Positions 1-6,980 of a stretch of DNA of 49,386 nt are shown in pieces. How positions within the stretch are numbered: position 1 is the stretch's first letter; each line of letters opens with the position of its first letter. This DNA is from Clostridiales bacterium (GTDB lineage: Bacteria; Actinomycetota; Coriobacteriia; Anaerosomatales; SLCP01): the NCBI GenBank assembly GCA_018333995.1, contig JAGXSG010000029.1, positions 1-49,386 on the forward strand, given 5' to 3'. The notes under the pieces were generated by a model. The model worked only from the letters and a program-made list of their open reading frames with translations, made no database searches and was not told the DNA's origin. The translations under genes were made by a program, and so were the position numbers.

Positions 1-29
1 TCGTGGCCGCGGCCCGCGTGCTGTTAGAA
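1..29 (+). other. attC site, right end only (cut by window edge)
   Basis: A right core GTTAGAA lies at 23-29, preceded by a GC-rich arm (CCGCGGCCCGCG). It matches the right cores of the complete attC sites downstream, so the window begins inside an integron cassette array. The left half is outside the window. Confidence 0.6.
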
Positions 30-60
30 CTGTCCTGGACCCTCCTGCGAAAGGAGGAGG

Positions 61-149
61 TGTATCGGGCGGCGTAGAGGAGAGACCTGCAATGCGCTTG
101 GGGAGAGTCCATCCCCGGTAACAAGATTAGGCCTCCTCGCCGCCGTATA
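61..149 (+). other. possible structured RNA in a cassette without a clear gene
   Basis: The interval 24-397 has no convincing protein gene. Within it GGCGGC (68-73) plus GAGGAG (77-82) can pair with CTCCTC (133-138) plus GCCGCC (139-144), giving a 12-bp stem with a 3-nt bulge. The enclosed loop contains a second hairpin, GGGGA (100-104) with TCCCC (112-116). A further small hairpin of CCTCCT and AGGAGG type sits just upstream at about 41-58. I do not recognise the RNA. GC-rich chance pairing is possible, and compensatory changes in homologues would be needed to call a real ncRNA. Confidence 0.25.
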
Positions 150-280
150 GCCCATCTGTGCGCCGAACCTCATAAGAGCGCGAATGGAAGCTTGGCTCTC
201 CGAAGCCGTCGAAGATGAGGACTGCTGGCCCGAGGGGTCCATGACCGATCAAGAACGGAGTTCAAGACCATGACTTGCAA

Positions 281-375
281 CCCGCGTCCTTTTCATGGAA
301 GCGCATCGAGCCGAACGCGTACGGTATTCTCGGAAGCAAGCGCGCAGGTGTCTGCTCATGCGCAACACGCTCTAC
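281..375 (+). other. degenerate attC joined to an IS end
   Basis: GCGCAT (301-306) and ATGCGC can pair as L boxes, and the right core is a decayed GCTCTAC (369-375). The usual left core is missing. In its place is a 27-nt stretch (281-307) identical to 8536-8562, which is the right end of the IS110-like remnant plus the start of another attC. A TATTCT hexamer (325-330) occupies the same central position as in other sites of the array. Confidence 0.45.
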
Positions 376-397
376 GCAACCAAGCGCGTGCCGAACA

Positions 398-811
398 CTA
401 CCTGCTGGTTCGGTAGTACCGCGCCCATTCCTTGGCAGTGGACCAAGTCCCGATCGTCTTCTCGGCTCCCATGATTCTCTGGCCAGCAATCGCCATCAGG
501 TACTCGCGCAGTCCGTTCTCAGGGCTGTCCTCGATTTCCTCGGCGATCGACTCGAGCGCAGGCTCACCCCGCGCGACCAACCGGTCGAGTGCAGGTGATA
601 TCTCGGCATAGGTGAAGGGATTGGAGCTGAGGGCGATCGCGGGGTTGGCCTTCTCGGCCGCAGCTATGTCGCTCATCACCTGCGCGATGTCGCTTCGCAC
701 AAGGGCCCGCATCTCCTCGCGGTCCACCGGCGGTGTGGTTCTCGCACAGCCGACTGAAGTCATGAGCGCGACCGACAGTAGCGCGATGGCGATGATTCGA
801 ATGGGTTTCAT
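398..811 (-). CDS. hypothetical lipoprotein in a reversed cassette
   Basis: This gene encodes a 137-residue protein with a typical lipoprotein leader: positively charged start, hydrophobic stretch, then TSVGC as the lipobox, so it is probably anchored outside the cytoplasmic membrane. The rest is a helical, acidic, soluble-looking domain that I cannot assign. The start at 811 is preferred over an in-frame ATG five codons upstream because a strong GGGAGGGG ribosome site lies just ahead of it. The gene is opposite to the cassette direction and lies between the degenerate attC at 281-375 and the attC at 874-960, so it is a cassette passenger that needs its own promoter. Function unknown. Confidence 0.7.
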   Translation of the reverse strand: MKPIRIIAIALLSVALMTSVGCARTTPPVDREEMRALVRSDIAQVMSDIAAAEKANPAIALSSNPFTYAEISPALDRLVARGEPALESIAEEIEDSPENGLREYLMAIAGQRIMGAEKTIGTWSTAKEWARYYRTSR

Positions 812-873
812 TGCGCCCCTCCCCAAAAGAGCCAGATCCTCCAGAGGCTACACACTAAACATGGAGATGGTGC

Positions 874-960
874 GTAGAACAAGCGCATTACCTGACAACC
901 AGGCGCTACACTGCGGAAGAGAAGCGCTTGCGTTGCAGGTTATGCGCATCAACGTTAGAG
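874..960 (+). other. attC site
   Basis: The left core GTAGAAC (874-880) and right core GTTAGAG (954-960) bracket inverted L boxes, GCGCATTACCTG paired with GCAGGTTATGCGC. The site is about 87 bp. The cassette to its right begins at 955 under the G/TTRRRY cleavage rule. Confidence 0.75.
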
Positions 961-974
961 CCAACGCCGGGACG

Positions 975-1013
975 TTGACGGAACTCGTTTCAAAGCGTAC
1001 GCTATGTCGTACG
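975..1013 (+). promoter_or_regulatory. promoter and operator of the yefM-yoeB cassette
   Basis: TTGACG (975-980), a 17-bp spacer and TACGCT (998-1003) form a sigma70-type promoter. An inverted repeat CGTAC (996-1000) / GTACG (1009-1013) overlaps the -10 region, as expected for autoregulation by a YefM-type antitoxin. It starts 15 bp after the attC, so the promoter belongs to the cassette. Confidence 0.55.
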
Positions 1014-1029
1014 TAAGAGAGGAGCCGTC

Positions 1030-1272
1030 ATGATCAGCATCACTGCGACCGAGGCCCGCAAGTCGCTCTACCGCCTCGTCGACGAGGTCCAGGATACCCA
1101 CGAGCCGATCCAGATCACCGGCAGGCGCGGCAATGCGTTCCTCGTTGGCGAGGACGACTGGCGTGCGGTGCAGGAGACTCTGCATCTCGTCTCGATCCCC
1201 GGCATGCGCGACTCGATCATGAAGGGTATGGCTACGCCCACCGGCGAGCTCGGCAGTAAGCTCGACTGGTGA
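1030..1272 (+). CDS. yefM: YefM/Phd-family antitoxin
   Basis: This 80-residue protein begins with the Phd/YefM fold signature (ISITATEARKSLYRLVDEV), followed by the HEPIQITGRRGNAFLV strand pair. In this family the N-terminal half binds DNA and the C-terminal tail wraps and inhibits the toxin. The start has a GAGAGGAG ribosome site. The stop overlaps the GTG of the toxin gene by 4 bp (GTGA), so the two are translationally coupled. An inverted repeat over the promoter is the likely operator. The pair fills one integron cassette (955-1633), a common setting for addiction modules in chromosomal integrons. Confidence 0.9.
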   Translation: MISITATEARKSLYRLVDEVQDTHEPIQITGRRGNAFLVGEDDWRAVQETLHLVSIPGMRDSIMKGMATPTGELGSKLDW

Positions 1273-1532
1273 CTTGGAGCCTCGTATACACGAAGGCCGC
1301 TCAGAAGGACGCTAAGTTGCTTGCCGCAGCCGGGCTGAAGCCCAAGGCCCTAGAGCTGCTGGCGGTGCTTGAGGACGATCCGTTCGCGACACCGCCGCGA
1401 TCCGAGACGCTCGTCGGCGACTTGAGTGGCGCGTACTCGCGTCGCATCAACATCCAACACCGGCTCGTCTACCAGGTGCTTGAAGAGGAGAAGGTCGTCA
1501 AGGTGCTTCGGATGTGGAGCCACTACGAGTGA
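1269..1532 (+). CDS. yoeB: Txe/YoeB-family mRNA interferase toxin
   Basis: This 87-residue RelE-superfamily toxin has the YoeB features: W near the start (TWSLVYTKAAQKDAK), the LVGDLSGAYSRRIN core with the catalytic Arg region, and the C-terminal HRLVYQV followed by MWSHYE, where the His-Tyr end is typical of the active site. YoeB cleaves mRNA at the ribosomal A site and is held inactive by YefM. Length matches the family (about 85). GTG start overlaps the antitoxin stop. The attC of this cassette begins 10 bp after the stop codon. Confidence 0.9.
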   Translation: MTWSLVYTKAAQKDAKLLAAAGLKPKALELLAVLEDDPFATPPRSETLVGDLSGAYSRRINIQHRLVYQVLEEEKVVKVLRMWSHYE

Positions 1533-1542
1533 TAGGCGTGGC

Positions 1543-1639
1543 TCTAATCAGCGCATCAGCAGATGGCGCGCCTCGTGAGGTATCCTCGGCTCGGGGCCGC
1601 GCATGGGCGCGCCACAGCTTATGCGCTGCATCGTTGGAA
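1543..1639 (+). other. attC site
   Basis: Left core TCTAATC (1543-1549), L boxes GCGCATCAG and TTATGCGC, right core GTTGGAA (1633-1639). An inner stem GGCGCGCC/GGCGCGCC lies between them, and the centre has a GAGGTATCCTCGG element (TATCCT 1581-1586) shared with other sites. Size 97 bp. Confidence 0.8.
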
Positions 1640-1666
1640 AGACCCTGTGGAACCGCTCGCCGGGCG

Positions 1667-1715
1667 TTGCTTCGTCCACTCAGATGACGTACACTTATGC
1701 CATCGTCGGTACGTC
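1667..1715 (+). promoter_or_regulatory. promoter and operator of the DUF6364-PIN cassette
   Basis: TTGCTT (1667-1672), 17 bp, TACACT (1690-1695) is a good promoter. A perfect 7-bp inverted repeat GACGTAC (1686-1692) / GTACGTC (1709-1715) spans the -10 and probable start of transcription, which suggests repression by the antitoxin complex. Confidence 0.55.
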
Positions 1716-1728
1716 TTGGAGGCGCACA

Positions 1729-1971
1729 GTGAACACCAAACTCACACTCCGGCTGGACGACCAGCTCATCAGCAAGGCCAAGCGCTACTCGGACCGCTCG
1801 GGGAAGTCCGTCTCCCAGCTCGTGGCGGACTTTTTTTCCGCGATGGATGCGGATGCGGACATCCCCGGTACGGAGATTTCGCCGCGTGTCCGATCCCTTA
1901 GGGGGGCGTTCAAGGGCTCGACTGTCACAGAGGAAGACTATCGCCGCTACCTGGAGGAGAAGTACCGGTGA
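1729..1971 (+). CDS. DUF6364-type (ribbon-helix-helix) antitoxin
   Basis: This 80-residue protein opens with TKLTLRLDDQLISKAKRYS and continues GKSVSQLVADFF, the ribbon-helix-helix pattern of the DUF6364 antitoxin group. The acidic, helical C-terminus (TEEDYRRYLEEKYR) fits a toxin-binding tail. The GTG start has GGAGG six bases upstream; longer in-frame readings would begin inside the attC and are rejected. The stop overlaps the next GTG by 4 bp, coupling it to the PIN toxin gene. It probably represses its own promoter through the 7-bp inverted repeat upstream. Confidence 0.8.
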   Translation: MNTKLTLRLDDQLISKAKRYSDRSGKSVSQLVADFFSAMDADADIPGTEISPRVRSLRGAFKGSTVTEEDYRRYLEEKYR

Positions 1972-2393
1972 GAGTGCTATTCGATGCCAACATCCTGCTA
2001 GACGTCCTGCTCGAGCGAGACCCTCACGTCGAAGTGGCCCAGAAGTTGGTGGCGCTGGTCGACAACGACCGAATAGATGGCTACATCTGCGCAACGGCCG
2101 CGACCTCGTTGTACTACGTCGGCGCCAAGGCACTGGGGCAGAAGGCCGTTCACGGACATCTCCGCACACTCCTCGGCCTGTTTCAGGTTGCAGCGGTTGA
2201 CCGCGACGTGTTGCAGCGAGCATTGGACACGAATGGCTTCGCGGATTATGAGGACGCCGTGATCCATGAGGCCGCGCACTCGGCTGGTTGTGGTGCCATC
2301 GTCACCCGTGATGCAACGGGCTTCACGAAGGCGACGATTCCGGTGTTCCAGCCGCTTGAACTGCTGGCTGCCGCTGCAGTGAGATCGGACTAA
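1968..2393 (+). CDS. PIN-domain toxin (VapC-like)
   Basis: This 141-residue protein starts VRVLFDANILLDVLLERDP, the first conserved-Asp strand of PIN-domain ribonucleases. It has a later acidic cluster (FADYEDAVIHEAA) and a C-terminal VTRD segment that complete the metal site. PIN toxins of this kind are Mg2+-dependent endoribonucleases acting on tRNA, rRNA or mRNA; the target here cannot be read from sequence. Its GTG start overlaps the antitoxin stop. A second in-frame GTG two codons later is possible. Together with the antitoxin it fills the cassette 1634-2462. Confidence 0.85.
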   Translation: MRVLFDANILLDVLLERDPHVEVAQKLVALVDNDRIDGYICATAATSLYYVGAKALGQKAVHGHLRTLLGLFQVAAVDRDVLQRALDTNGFADYEDAVIHEAAHSAGCGAIVTRDATGFTKATIPVFQPLELLAAAAVRSD

Positions 2394-2409
2394 GGTTGCT
2401 GCGAGGGCT

Positions 2410-2468
2410 TTTCAACAAGGAGATCAACCTGACAGCTTCGCTCGCAGGTTATCTCCAACACGTTGACA
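2410..2468 (+). other. attC site (short type)
   Basis: Left core TTTCAAC (2410-2416), L boxes GAGATCAACCTG and CAGGTTATCTC that pair perfectly except for one extra C, right core GTTGACA (2462-2468). At 59 bp it belongs to a short subfamily with a CTTCGCTCG loop shared with 3812-3871 and 9446-9493. Confidence 0.85.
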
Positions 2469-2507
2469 CAACATGCGGAGGGTGCAGGCAGGGGACTGGG
2501 GGAACGG

Positions 2508-3806
2508 ATGTCGGAGATCCCTACGCGCTTCATCGCCACCGGTGCGGACGCCGCAATCGCGATTACGCGTGCCGCGGTCAACCATCGCATCGGTGTGTCG
2601 TTGTCGTTCCAGTCGGGGCACCTCGACCCGGTTCGCCTTGCACGAGCACTTCGCCTGTCGTTTGACGCCGAGCCGGTGGTCGGCTGCTCGTTCCGGACCG
2701 ACGAACGCAGGGCGTACTGGCAGCGTATGTCGGATCTCGACGGTGCGAAGCTGTTGGTGAAGGAGGGCGTTTCGGACCCGGACGAGTTGATGCGCTCCTT
2801 CCAGGTGGCTGAGGTGTCAGACGAAGGACCACAGGCCACCGTGGCACTCTTCCGGTCAGCCCAGCGGGATGTCGTCGGCATCAAGGTCAGCCATGTTCTC
2901 GCCGATGGACAGGCCGCGAAACAATATGCGTATCTCCTTGCCGACATCTACACCCGGTTGGGGGCGGACCCGTCGTTCACCCCGGAACCGAACCTACGGG
3001 AGCGTCCCAGTGGGCGCGATGTATGGGCGAGCCTGACTTCGACGCAACGACGCGAAGCCAAGAAGGCCAAGTCGTGGACCAGCCCCACGTGGCCCGCGCC
3101 GAATACAGCGGATGCCGGAGAACGCCTCACGTATCGGTGGACTGCACTGCGCCCTGAGCTGTTCCATGCGCTGAAATCCTACGGAACTGACCGCGGCTGC
3201 ACCGTGAATGACATGATGCTTACCGCCATCCTGCGCTCCTGCATCTCGCGGCTCGACCCTCCGGTTGGCGTGCCGCTCTCACTCATGTACACCGCTGATC
3301 TTCGGCGCTACTTATCGGACACTGCCACGCTCCCGATATCCAACGTCTCGATCTCGGGTTCCCTCGACATCGAGCGGGTCAACGATGAGTCCTTCGAGGA
3401 GACCCTGCGACGGGTGCACGGGAGGATGCAGCGCTGGGCAGAGATGTGCCACGGCGCAGGTCCGCTCGCGAGCGCGGAGAGGATTGCGGCACTTGGGTAC
3501 GGCATCACGGAGCGTCTGCTCGGACTTGCATTTCGAGCAGGGGGCGCAACAGACAAGACCTATCCGTGGTTCACGAACGTCGGCATCGTAGATGACACGA
3601 AGCTTCTGTTCGATGGAGTCGCCCCGGACGCCGGGTTCATGTTCGGACCGATCGCTATCGGGACGAGCATCGTGCCGGTCGTCAGTACGTACCGCAGCAC
3701 GCTGACCGTTTGTATGGGTTACGGCGACTCTGACGAAAGCACTGACTTGATCGAAGCGCTTCTGGGTTCCATCACTAGCGAGATAGAGGGCGTGTGCTTG
3801 GTGTAG
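2508..3806 (+). CDS. condensation-domain / acyltransferase-like protein
   Basis: This 432-residue protein has the HxxxDG active-site motif as SHVLADG (His129, Asp133 from this start), about 125 residues from the N-terminus as in condensation-domain, WS/DGAT and alcohol O-acetyltransferase proteins. A second conserved-looking block (PLSLMYTADLRRYL, NVSISG) fits the second lobe and the channel floor. These enzymes move an acyl group from a CoA or carrier protein to an alcohol or amine; the substrate here is unknown. The ATG at 2508 follows a GGGGGAAC ribosome site, while an upstream TTG would lie in the attC core. It is a large single-gene cassette between two short attC sites, with no biosynthetic partners beside it. 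Confidence 0.75.
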   Translation: MSEIPTRFIATGADAAIAITRAAVNHRIGVSLSFQSGHLDPVRLARALRLSFDAEPVVGCSFRTDERRAYWQRMSDLDGAKLLVKEGVSDPDELMRSFQVAEVSDEGPQATVALFRSAQRDVVGIKVSHVLADGQAAKQYAYLLADIYTRLGADPSFTPEPNLRERPSGRDVWASLTSTQRREAKKAKSWTSPTWPAPNTADAGERLTYRWTALRPELFHALKSYGTDRGCTVNDMMLTAILRSCISRLDPPVGVPLSLMYTADLRRYLSDTATLPISNVSISGSLDIERVNDESFEETLRRVHGRMQRWAEMCHGAGPLASAERIAALGYGITERLLGLAFRAGGATDKTYPWFTNVGIVDDTKLLFDGVAPDAGFMFGPIAIGTSIVPVVSTYRSTLTVCMGYGDSDESTDLIEALLGSITSEIEGVCLV

Positions 3807-3811
3807 TGTGT

Positions 3812-3871
3812 GCTCAACAATGAGATCGAGCTGACTCGCTTCGCTCGCAGCTCATCTCACAGACGTTAGGC
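3812..3871 (+). other. attC site (short type)
   Basis: Left core GCTCAAC (3812-3818) fits RYYYAAC exactly; right core GTTAGGC (3865-3871) fits GTTRRRY. L boxes TGAGATCGAGCTG and CAGCTCATCTCA pair over 12 bp with a single extra C on the left. This is the most canonical site in the window. Confidence 0.9.
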
Positions 3872-3895
3872 GATCATCGGACTGGAGGTGTCGTG

Positions 3896-4447
3896 ATGAA
3901 GCCATGGGCGCTCACAGTTCTTGTGCTTGCGATGGCGTTCGCAGTCGCCTGTTCCCCGTCGGGCTCGGTCAGTCTCGAGCCAACCGGCCCCACCAGCGAG
4001 CCTGCGTCTCCCGCGTCGGTCGGAGCTGGCAAGATTACTCCGGATCAGATTCGCGAGGCGCTTGAGGCGAGCGGATTGCGGGTCGGGAGCATCGAGCTTC
4101 AGGAGCCTGAGTCAACCGATGTCTCGATCTTCGGCAGTTCGCGCGAGCGCACGGTGCTCGAAGTAGCGGATGAGGTCAGCATCGATTTCTTCGAGTTCGA
4201 ATCGCCCGATGAGGCATCGAAGGCCGCGTCAAAGGTGAGCCCCGATGGCTCGACGGTGCCAACAGACTCGGGTGACGGGATCGCGATGGTGCAATGGGTG
4301 GGCATGCCGCACTTCTTCATGCGCGGCGACCTGATCGTCATGTACATCGAGAAGCAGGTGGAGGACTCGGCTGCGCTGGACTCAGATGTGCTCGCGCCTT
4401 TAAGGCAGTTGATGGGCGATGAGTTCGCGGGCAATCGCCTTCAGTAG
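3896..4447 (+). CDS. hypothetical lipoprotein
   Basis: This 183-residue protein has a signal peptide ending FAVAC, a weak but usable lipobox, then a Ser/Pro/Thr-rich linker of about 30 residues (SLEPTGPTSEPASPAS). A compact alpha/beta domain follows, rich in acidic residues and with HFFMRGDLIVMYIE near the end. It is probably anchored on the outer face of the membrane. The ATG at 3896 is favoured over the GTG one codon earlier because GGAGGTG is then at better spacing. It is alone in its cassette, in the cassette direction. I do not recognise the domain. Confidence 0.75.
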   Translation: MKPWALTVLVLAMAFAVACSPSGSVSLEPTGPTSEPASPASVGAGKITPDQIREALEASGLRVGSIELQEPESTDVSIFGSSRERTVLEVADEVSIDFFEFESPDEASKAASKVSPDGSTVPTDSGDGIAMVQWVGMPHFFMRGDLIVMYIEKQVEDSAALDSDVLAPLRQLMGDEFAGNRLQ

Positions 4448-4461
4448 CGTCCGCCGCGTGA

Positions 4462-4510
4462 ATCGAACAAGCGCATCAAGCTGCGCAGCTTATGCGCTAC
4501 TACGTTAGTG
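4462..4510 (+). other. attC site (minimal, 49 bp)
   Basis: Left core ATCGAAC (4462-4468), then GCGCATCAAGCTG and CAGCTTATGCGC, which pair completely apart from one extra C, and right core GTTAGTG (4504-4510). The loop is only a few bases, so the whole site is close to a bare folded hairpin. Confidence 0.9.
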
Positions 4511-4530
4511 AGACCTCAAGGCGTGCCGGG

Positions 4531-4776
4531 CTACTCGATCTCGACGTGGGCGCCGGAGCAGTACGGCGGATTGGCGCTCAGCCCGCAGTTGCAGATTGCC
4601 GAGGTCACCGGCTCGTTGATCTCAAACGCAAGCGGCTCGATGCCTGTTCCGGTGTGTGAGCCGTCGCAATACGGGACGGTCTTCGTCTTGCCACAGTTGC
4701 ACCAGTAGTAGGTGCCTGCGCCGAGTTCCAGCACCACGGGGTGGCTTTTGGCGTCATCGTTCTCGAACCTGGTCAT
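4531..4776 (-). CDS. tandem CDGSH iron-sulfur domain protein
   Basis: This 81-residue protein holds two CDGSH-type 2Fe-2S motifs. The first is C-x-C-x8-CDGSH (Cys26, Cys28, Cys37, His41); the second is C-x-C-x8-CSGAH (Cys62, Cys64, Cys73, His77). The three-Cys one-His set is complete in both. Such proteins are small redox or cluster-transfer proteins in the cytoplasm. The gene runs opposite to the cassette direction, inside cassette 4505-4912, so it cannot be read from an upstream integron promoter. A GGGAAGGCGG stretch upstream of the ATG is the likely ribosome site. Confidence 0.9.
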   Translation of the reverse strand: MTRFENDDAKSHPVVLELGAGTYYWCNCGKTKTVPYCDGSHTGTGIEPLAFEINEPVTSAICNCGLSANPPYCSGAHVEIE

Positions 4777-4831
4777 CGTGTCCGCCTTCCCATCGGGATC
4801 GTGTGTTTGTTGTTCCCCGGACGGTGTGACT

Positions 4832-4918
4832 CGCTAACATGCGCGTCAACTCGACGCGCACAAGGTAGAATCGACCTGTTAGCACGCGGTGCGCAGCTTA
4901 TGCGCCACATCGTTAGAC
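4832..4918 (+). other. attC site
   Basis: Left core CGCTAAC (4832-4838), L boxes GCGCGTCAAC and GCTTATGCGC with the extra C, right core GTTAGAC (4912-4918). The centre (CAAGGTAGAATCGACCTGTT) is nearly identical to the site at 7559-7644. TAGAAT is at 4866-4871. Confidence 0.85.
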
Positions 4919-4968
4919 AGCCAGTGAAGTCCTAAAAGTAGCACACGCTTGTCTGAGCAGGGGGGCAC

Positions 4969-5610
4969 TTGTTCGGGGGTACCTGGTTCCCGCTAATCGG
5001 CAGCCTGCTGGTCGTTATCGCATCAGCCGTGCGCATCGCTCTTCGCGTGCCATGGCGCCGGGTGCTGCTCGAGGCCGTGTTCGTCGGCTATGTCCTGTTT
5101 GCCATCGACATGTCCTTGCTGCCGGTAAGATTCGACGCCGTGATGCGCGAGATGTACCTGTCCAGCTGGCCTTACTGGCAGCAGTCGGTCAACTTCGTGC
5201 CGCTCCGAACGGTCGTCGCGCAGCTTTCGGCGGATGCTCCTCCAACCGCCGTCTTTCAACTGTTCGGCAATCTCGCGCTCCTGATTCCCTTGGGTGTGCT
5301 CGCCCCGCTTGTTATCCCTCGACTTCGTAACCTGCGGGCGTTCCTAGCCTTCGCGTTGAGTGTCGCGGTGGGGATCGAGCTGTTGCAGCTGCTCCAGAAG
5401 GTGGCCCTGATCGGCTGGCGGTCGATCGATATCGATGACGTCATTCTCAACACCGCTGGCGCGCTGCTTGGCTTCGGGGTGTGGCGACTTGTAGCCGTGG
5501 TCCGGTCACGGTTTGCGGATGGCGCTGCTGAAGACGCTCGACTGCTGCCTGACCCGGGCGTCAACCAGACAACGCCGTGTGAGGTAGACTCGGGTAGGGA
5601 CCGGGCGTAG
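4969..5610 (+). CDS. VanZ-like membrane protein
   Basis: This 213-residue protein has about five membrane segments and the VanZ pattern: an early loop with SVNFVPLRTV, then LFGNLALLIPLGVLAPL, a GIELLQLL helix and the DIDDVILNTAGALLGF signature. VanZ proteins raise resistance to teicoplanin and related agents or act at the cell envelope by an unresolved mechanism. The start is a TTG behind a run of Gs, so it is less certain. The last 20 residues or so are encoded by the attC itself (PGVNQTTPCEVDSG), as in the hydrolase at 15055. It is the first of two VanZ-like genes in consecutive cassettes. Confidence 0.8.
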   Translation: MFGGTWFPLIGSLLVVIASAVRIALRVPWRRVLLEAVFVGYVLFAIDMSLLPVRFDAVMREMYLSSWPYWQQSVNFVPLRTVVAQLSADAPPTAVFQLFGNLALLIPLGVLAPLVIPRLRNLRAFLAFALSVAVGIELLQLLQKVALIGWRSIDIDDVILNTAGALLGFGVWRLVAVVRSRFADGAAEDARLLPDPGVNQTTPCEVDSGRDRA

Positions 5611-5641
5611 GCGTTGCGGGTTACGCCATAGAACGTTCGAT
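5551..5641 (+). other. attC site overlapping the end of a VanZ-like gene
   Basis: GGCGTCAACC pairs with GGTTACGCC leaving one extra C, and the right core is GTTCGAT (5635-5641). The left core is poor (GACCCG region). The central element GTGAGGTAGACTCGGG is present with TAGACT at 5585-5590. The upstream gene's stop codon lies inside the site. Confidence 0.7.
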
Positions 5642-5661
5642 ATAGACCAGGCAGGGGAATC

Positions 5662-6774
5662 GTGGTCTCGATCGGAGCAGGGGGATTCGTCGCTATCGCG
5701 TGCTTGGTTTTCGGCATGTGGCGAATCGCGCGCTGGCGTTCGTCGGGCGGCGGCGCGACTAAAGAGCGCGTGGTGGCCGTCCTCTTCATGTACTTGGTCG
5801 CTGTGTCGGTTGTCACGTTCTTCCCAATGAGCATCCACTTCTACGACTGGCATGGCCGATTCAGTTTCGTGCCGTTCGCCAGCATCATGCAGCTCGTGCA
5901 ACAGACTGATCGGGCCACGGCCCTGAAGAACATCGCTGGCAACATCGTCATGTTCGTACCACTCGGCCTGTTGCTGCCGTTACTGTTCCGGAGGCTGCGT
6001 TCTGCCGGTGCGCTTGCGTGGCGTGTGGCACTCATTTCAATCGCGATCGAGGTCCTGCAGCTCCCGACCCGTGTGCGGGCCACCGATGTGGACGACGTCT
6101 TCTTGAACGTCGCCGGAGCCCTCATCGGCTACTCGGTGTTCCTGCTGCTGCAGCGTTCAGCGCAGCGTCTGCCGGGTCTAGCGGCTTTGATGAATGCTGC
6201 GGGCTCGGACACGAAGGGCGAGCCTCTGCTGGCGGCGTGGCTCCCGGTGTCCGTGACGATTGTGCTGACGCTCGGCCTGATCGTTCCGCAGGTTCTGTCC
6301 GGCACCTTGAGCGAGAGCGCTATCTACGAGGAGGCGATCTCAGGCATGACAGCCGGGTCCGTTGTGGCACGCGCCGATTCGGGCAACTTCGTGGTGCTCG
6401 TCGCGAAGTCGGGCGAGGGCGCCTCTGAAGTGCACCAGCACGCGGAGTTCAAGCGGGTTCTTCCTGGTCGCTACACGAAACTTGGCTGGAGCGACCCACT
6501 CAGGGGTGCAGACTCGCGTTACTCGATTCGCGTCACGAGCCACAATCCCGCCGCGGGCGAATCGCCGGTGGTCTACGTTGTCGGACAAAACGAGGCCGAC
6601 GCATTGACTGTCAGTCTCAAAACGAAGACAGGCCGCACTGTCTTCGAGGGACCGATCGACAGTTACTTCGCTGTAGTCGTGCCCTCAAGCGCAGGGCCGG
6701 AAGGCTTGGACTTGGACGCGGTCTTCCGCACTGCCGACGGCCGTGATGTGACTGACATCTTCGGAACCTACTGA
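5662..6774 (+). CDS. VanZ-like protein with an extracytoplasmic C-terminal domain
   Basis: The first 170 or so residues of this 370-residue protein are a VanZ domain: SFVPFASI, NIAGNIVMFVPLGLLLPL, IEVLQLP and DVDDVFLNVAGALIGY. A further membrane helix (about 190-215) leads into a C-terminal domain of about 150 residues without membrane segments, which is probably outside the cell. Its function is unknown; it looks beta-rich. GTG start with GGGGAAT ahead. The gene occupies a whole cassette (5636-6892), just after another VanZ-like cassette. The shared motifs suggest related but not recently duplicated genes. Confidence 0.8.
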   Translation: MVSIGAGGFVAIACLVFGMWRIARWRSSGGGATKERVVAVLFMYLVAVSVVTFFPMSIHFYDWHGRFSFVPFASIMQLVQQTDRATALKNIAGNIVMFVPLGLLLPLLFRRLRSAGALAWRVALISIAIEVLQLPTRVRATDVDDVFLNVAGALIGYSVFLLLQRSAQRLPGLAALMNAAGSDTKGEPLLAAWLPVSVTIVLTLGLIVPQVLSGTLSESAIYEEAISGMTAGSVVARADSGNFVVLVAKSGEGASEVHQHAEFKRVLPGRYTKLGWSDPLRGADSRYSIRVTSHNPAAGESPVVYVVGQNEADALTVSLKTKTGRTVFEGPIDSYFAVVVPSSAGPEGLDLDAVFRTADGRDVTDIFGTY

Positions 6775-6794
6775 GCTGCGTGGAAGCAGATCAT

Positions 6795-6898
6795 GTCGAA
6801 CAAGCGGATCGAGCGGGCAGTGCGCCGCCTCGTGAGGCGGTCTCTGGCCGGAACGCGCGGCGCGCGGCGTATTGCAACTCATCCACCACGCGCTAGTC
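6795..6898 (+). other. attC site
   Basis: Left core GTCGAAC (6795-6801), L boxes GGATCGAG and CTCATCC with one extra C, and a slightly decayed right core GCTAGTC (6892-6898). A GCCGCCTCGTGAGGCGG palindrome sits in the centre. Length 104 bp. Confidence 0.7.
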
Positions 6899-6926
6899 CG
6901 AACGGCCACCCGATGCATCCCCTATA

Positions 6927-6960
6927 TTGCGATCGATATGCATATCGTCGTACGATATCG
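6927..6960 (+). promoter_or_regulatory. promoter and palindromic operator of the abrB-vapC cassette
   Basis: TTGCGA (6927-6932) and TACGAT (6951-6956) are spaced 18 bp. The spacer is largely a perfect 14-bp palindrome CGATATGCATATCG (6934-6947), and a second palindrome CGATATCG follows at 6953-6960. This is an arrangement expected for repression by the AbrB-type antitoxin. Confidence 0.55.
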
Positions 6961-6980
6961 GCATCGACAAGGAGGCTGTC

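Noticed and set aside
24-242. A 72-codon minus-strand reading frame at the left edge
   Set aside because: Composition is low-complexity Ser/Arg, no ribosome site is seen, and it runs into the attC core at its end.
1498-2223. A 241-codon minus-strand frame opposite the DUF6364-PIN genes
   Set aside because: Arg/Pro-rich shadow of two well-supported plus-strand genes in GC-rich DNA.
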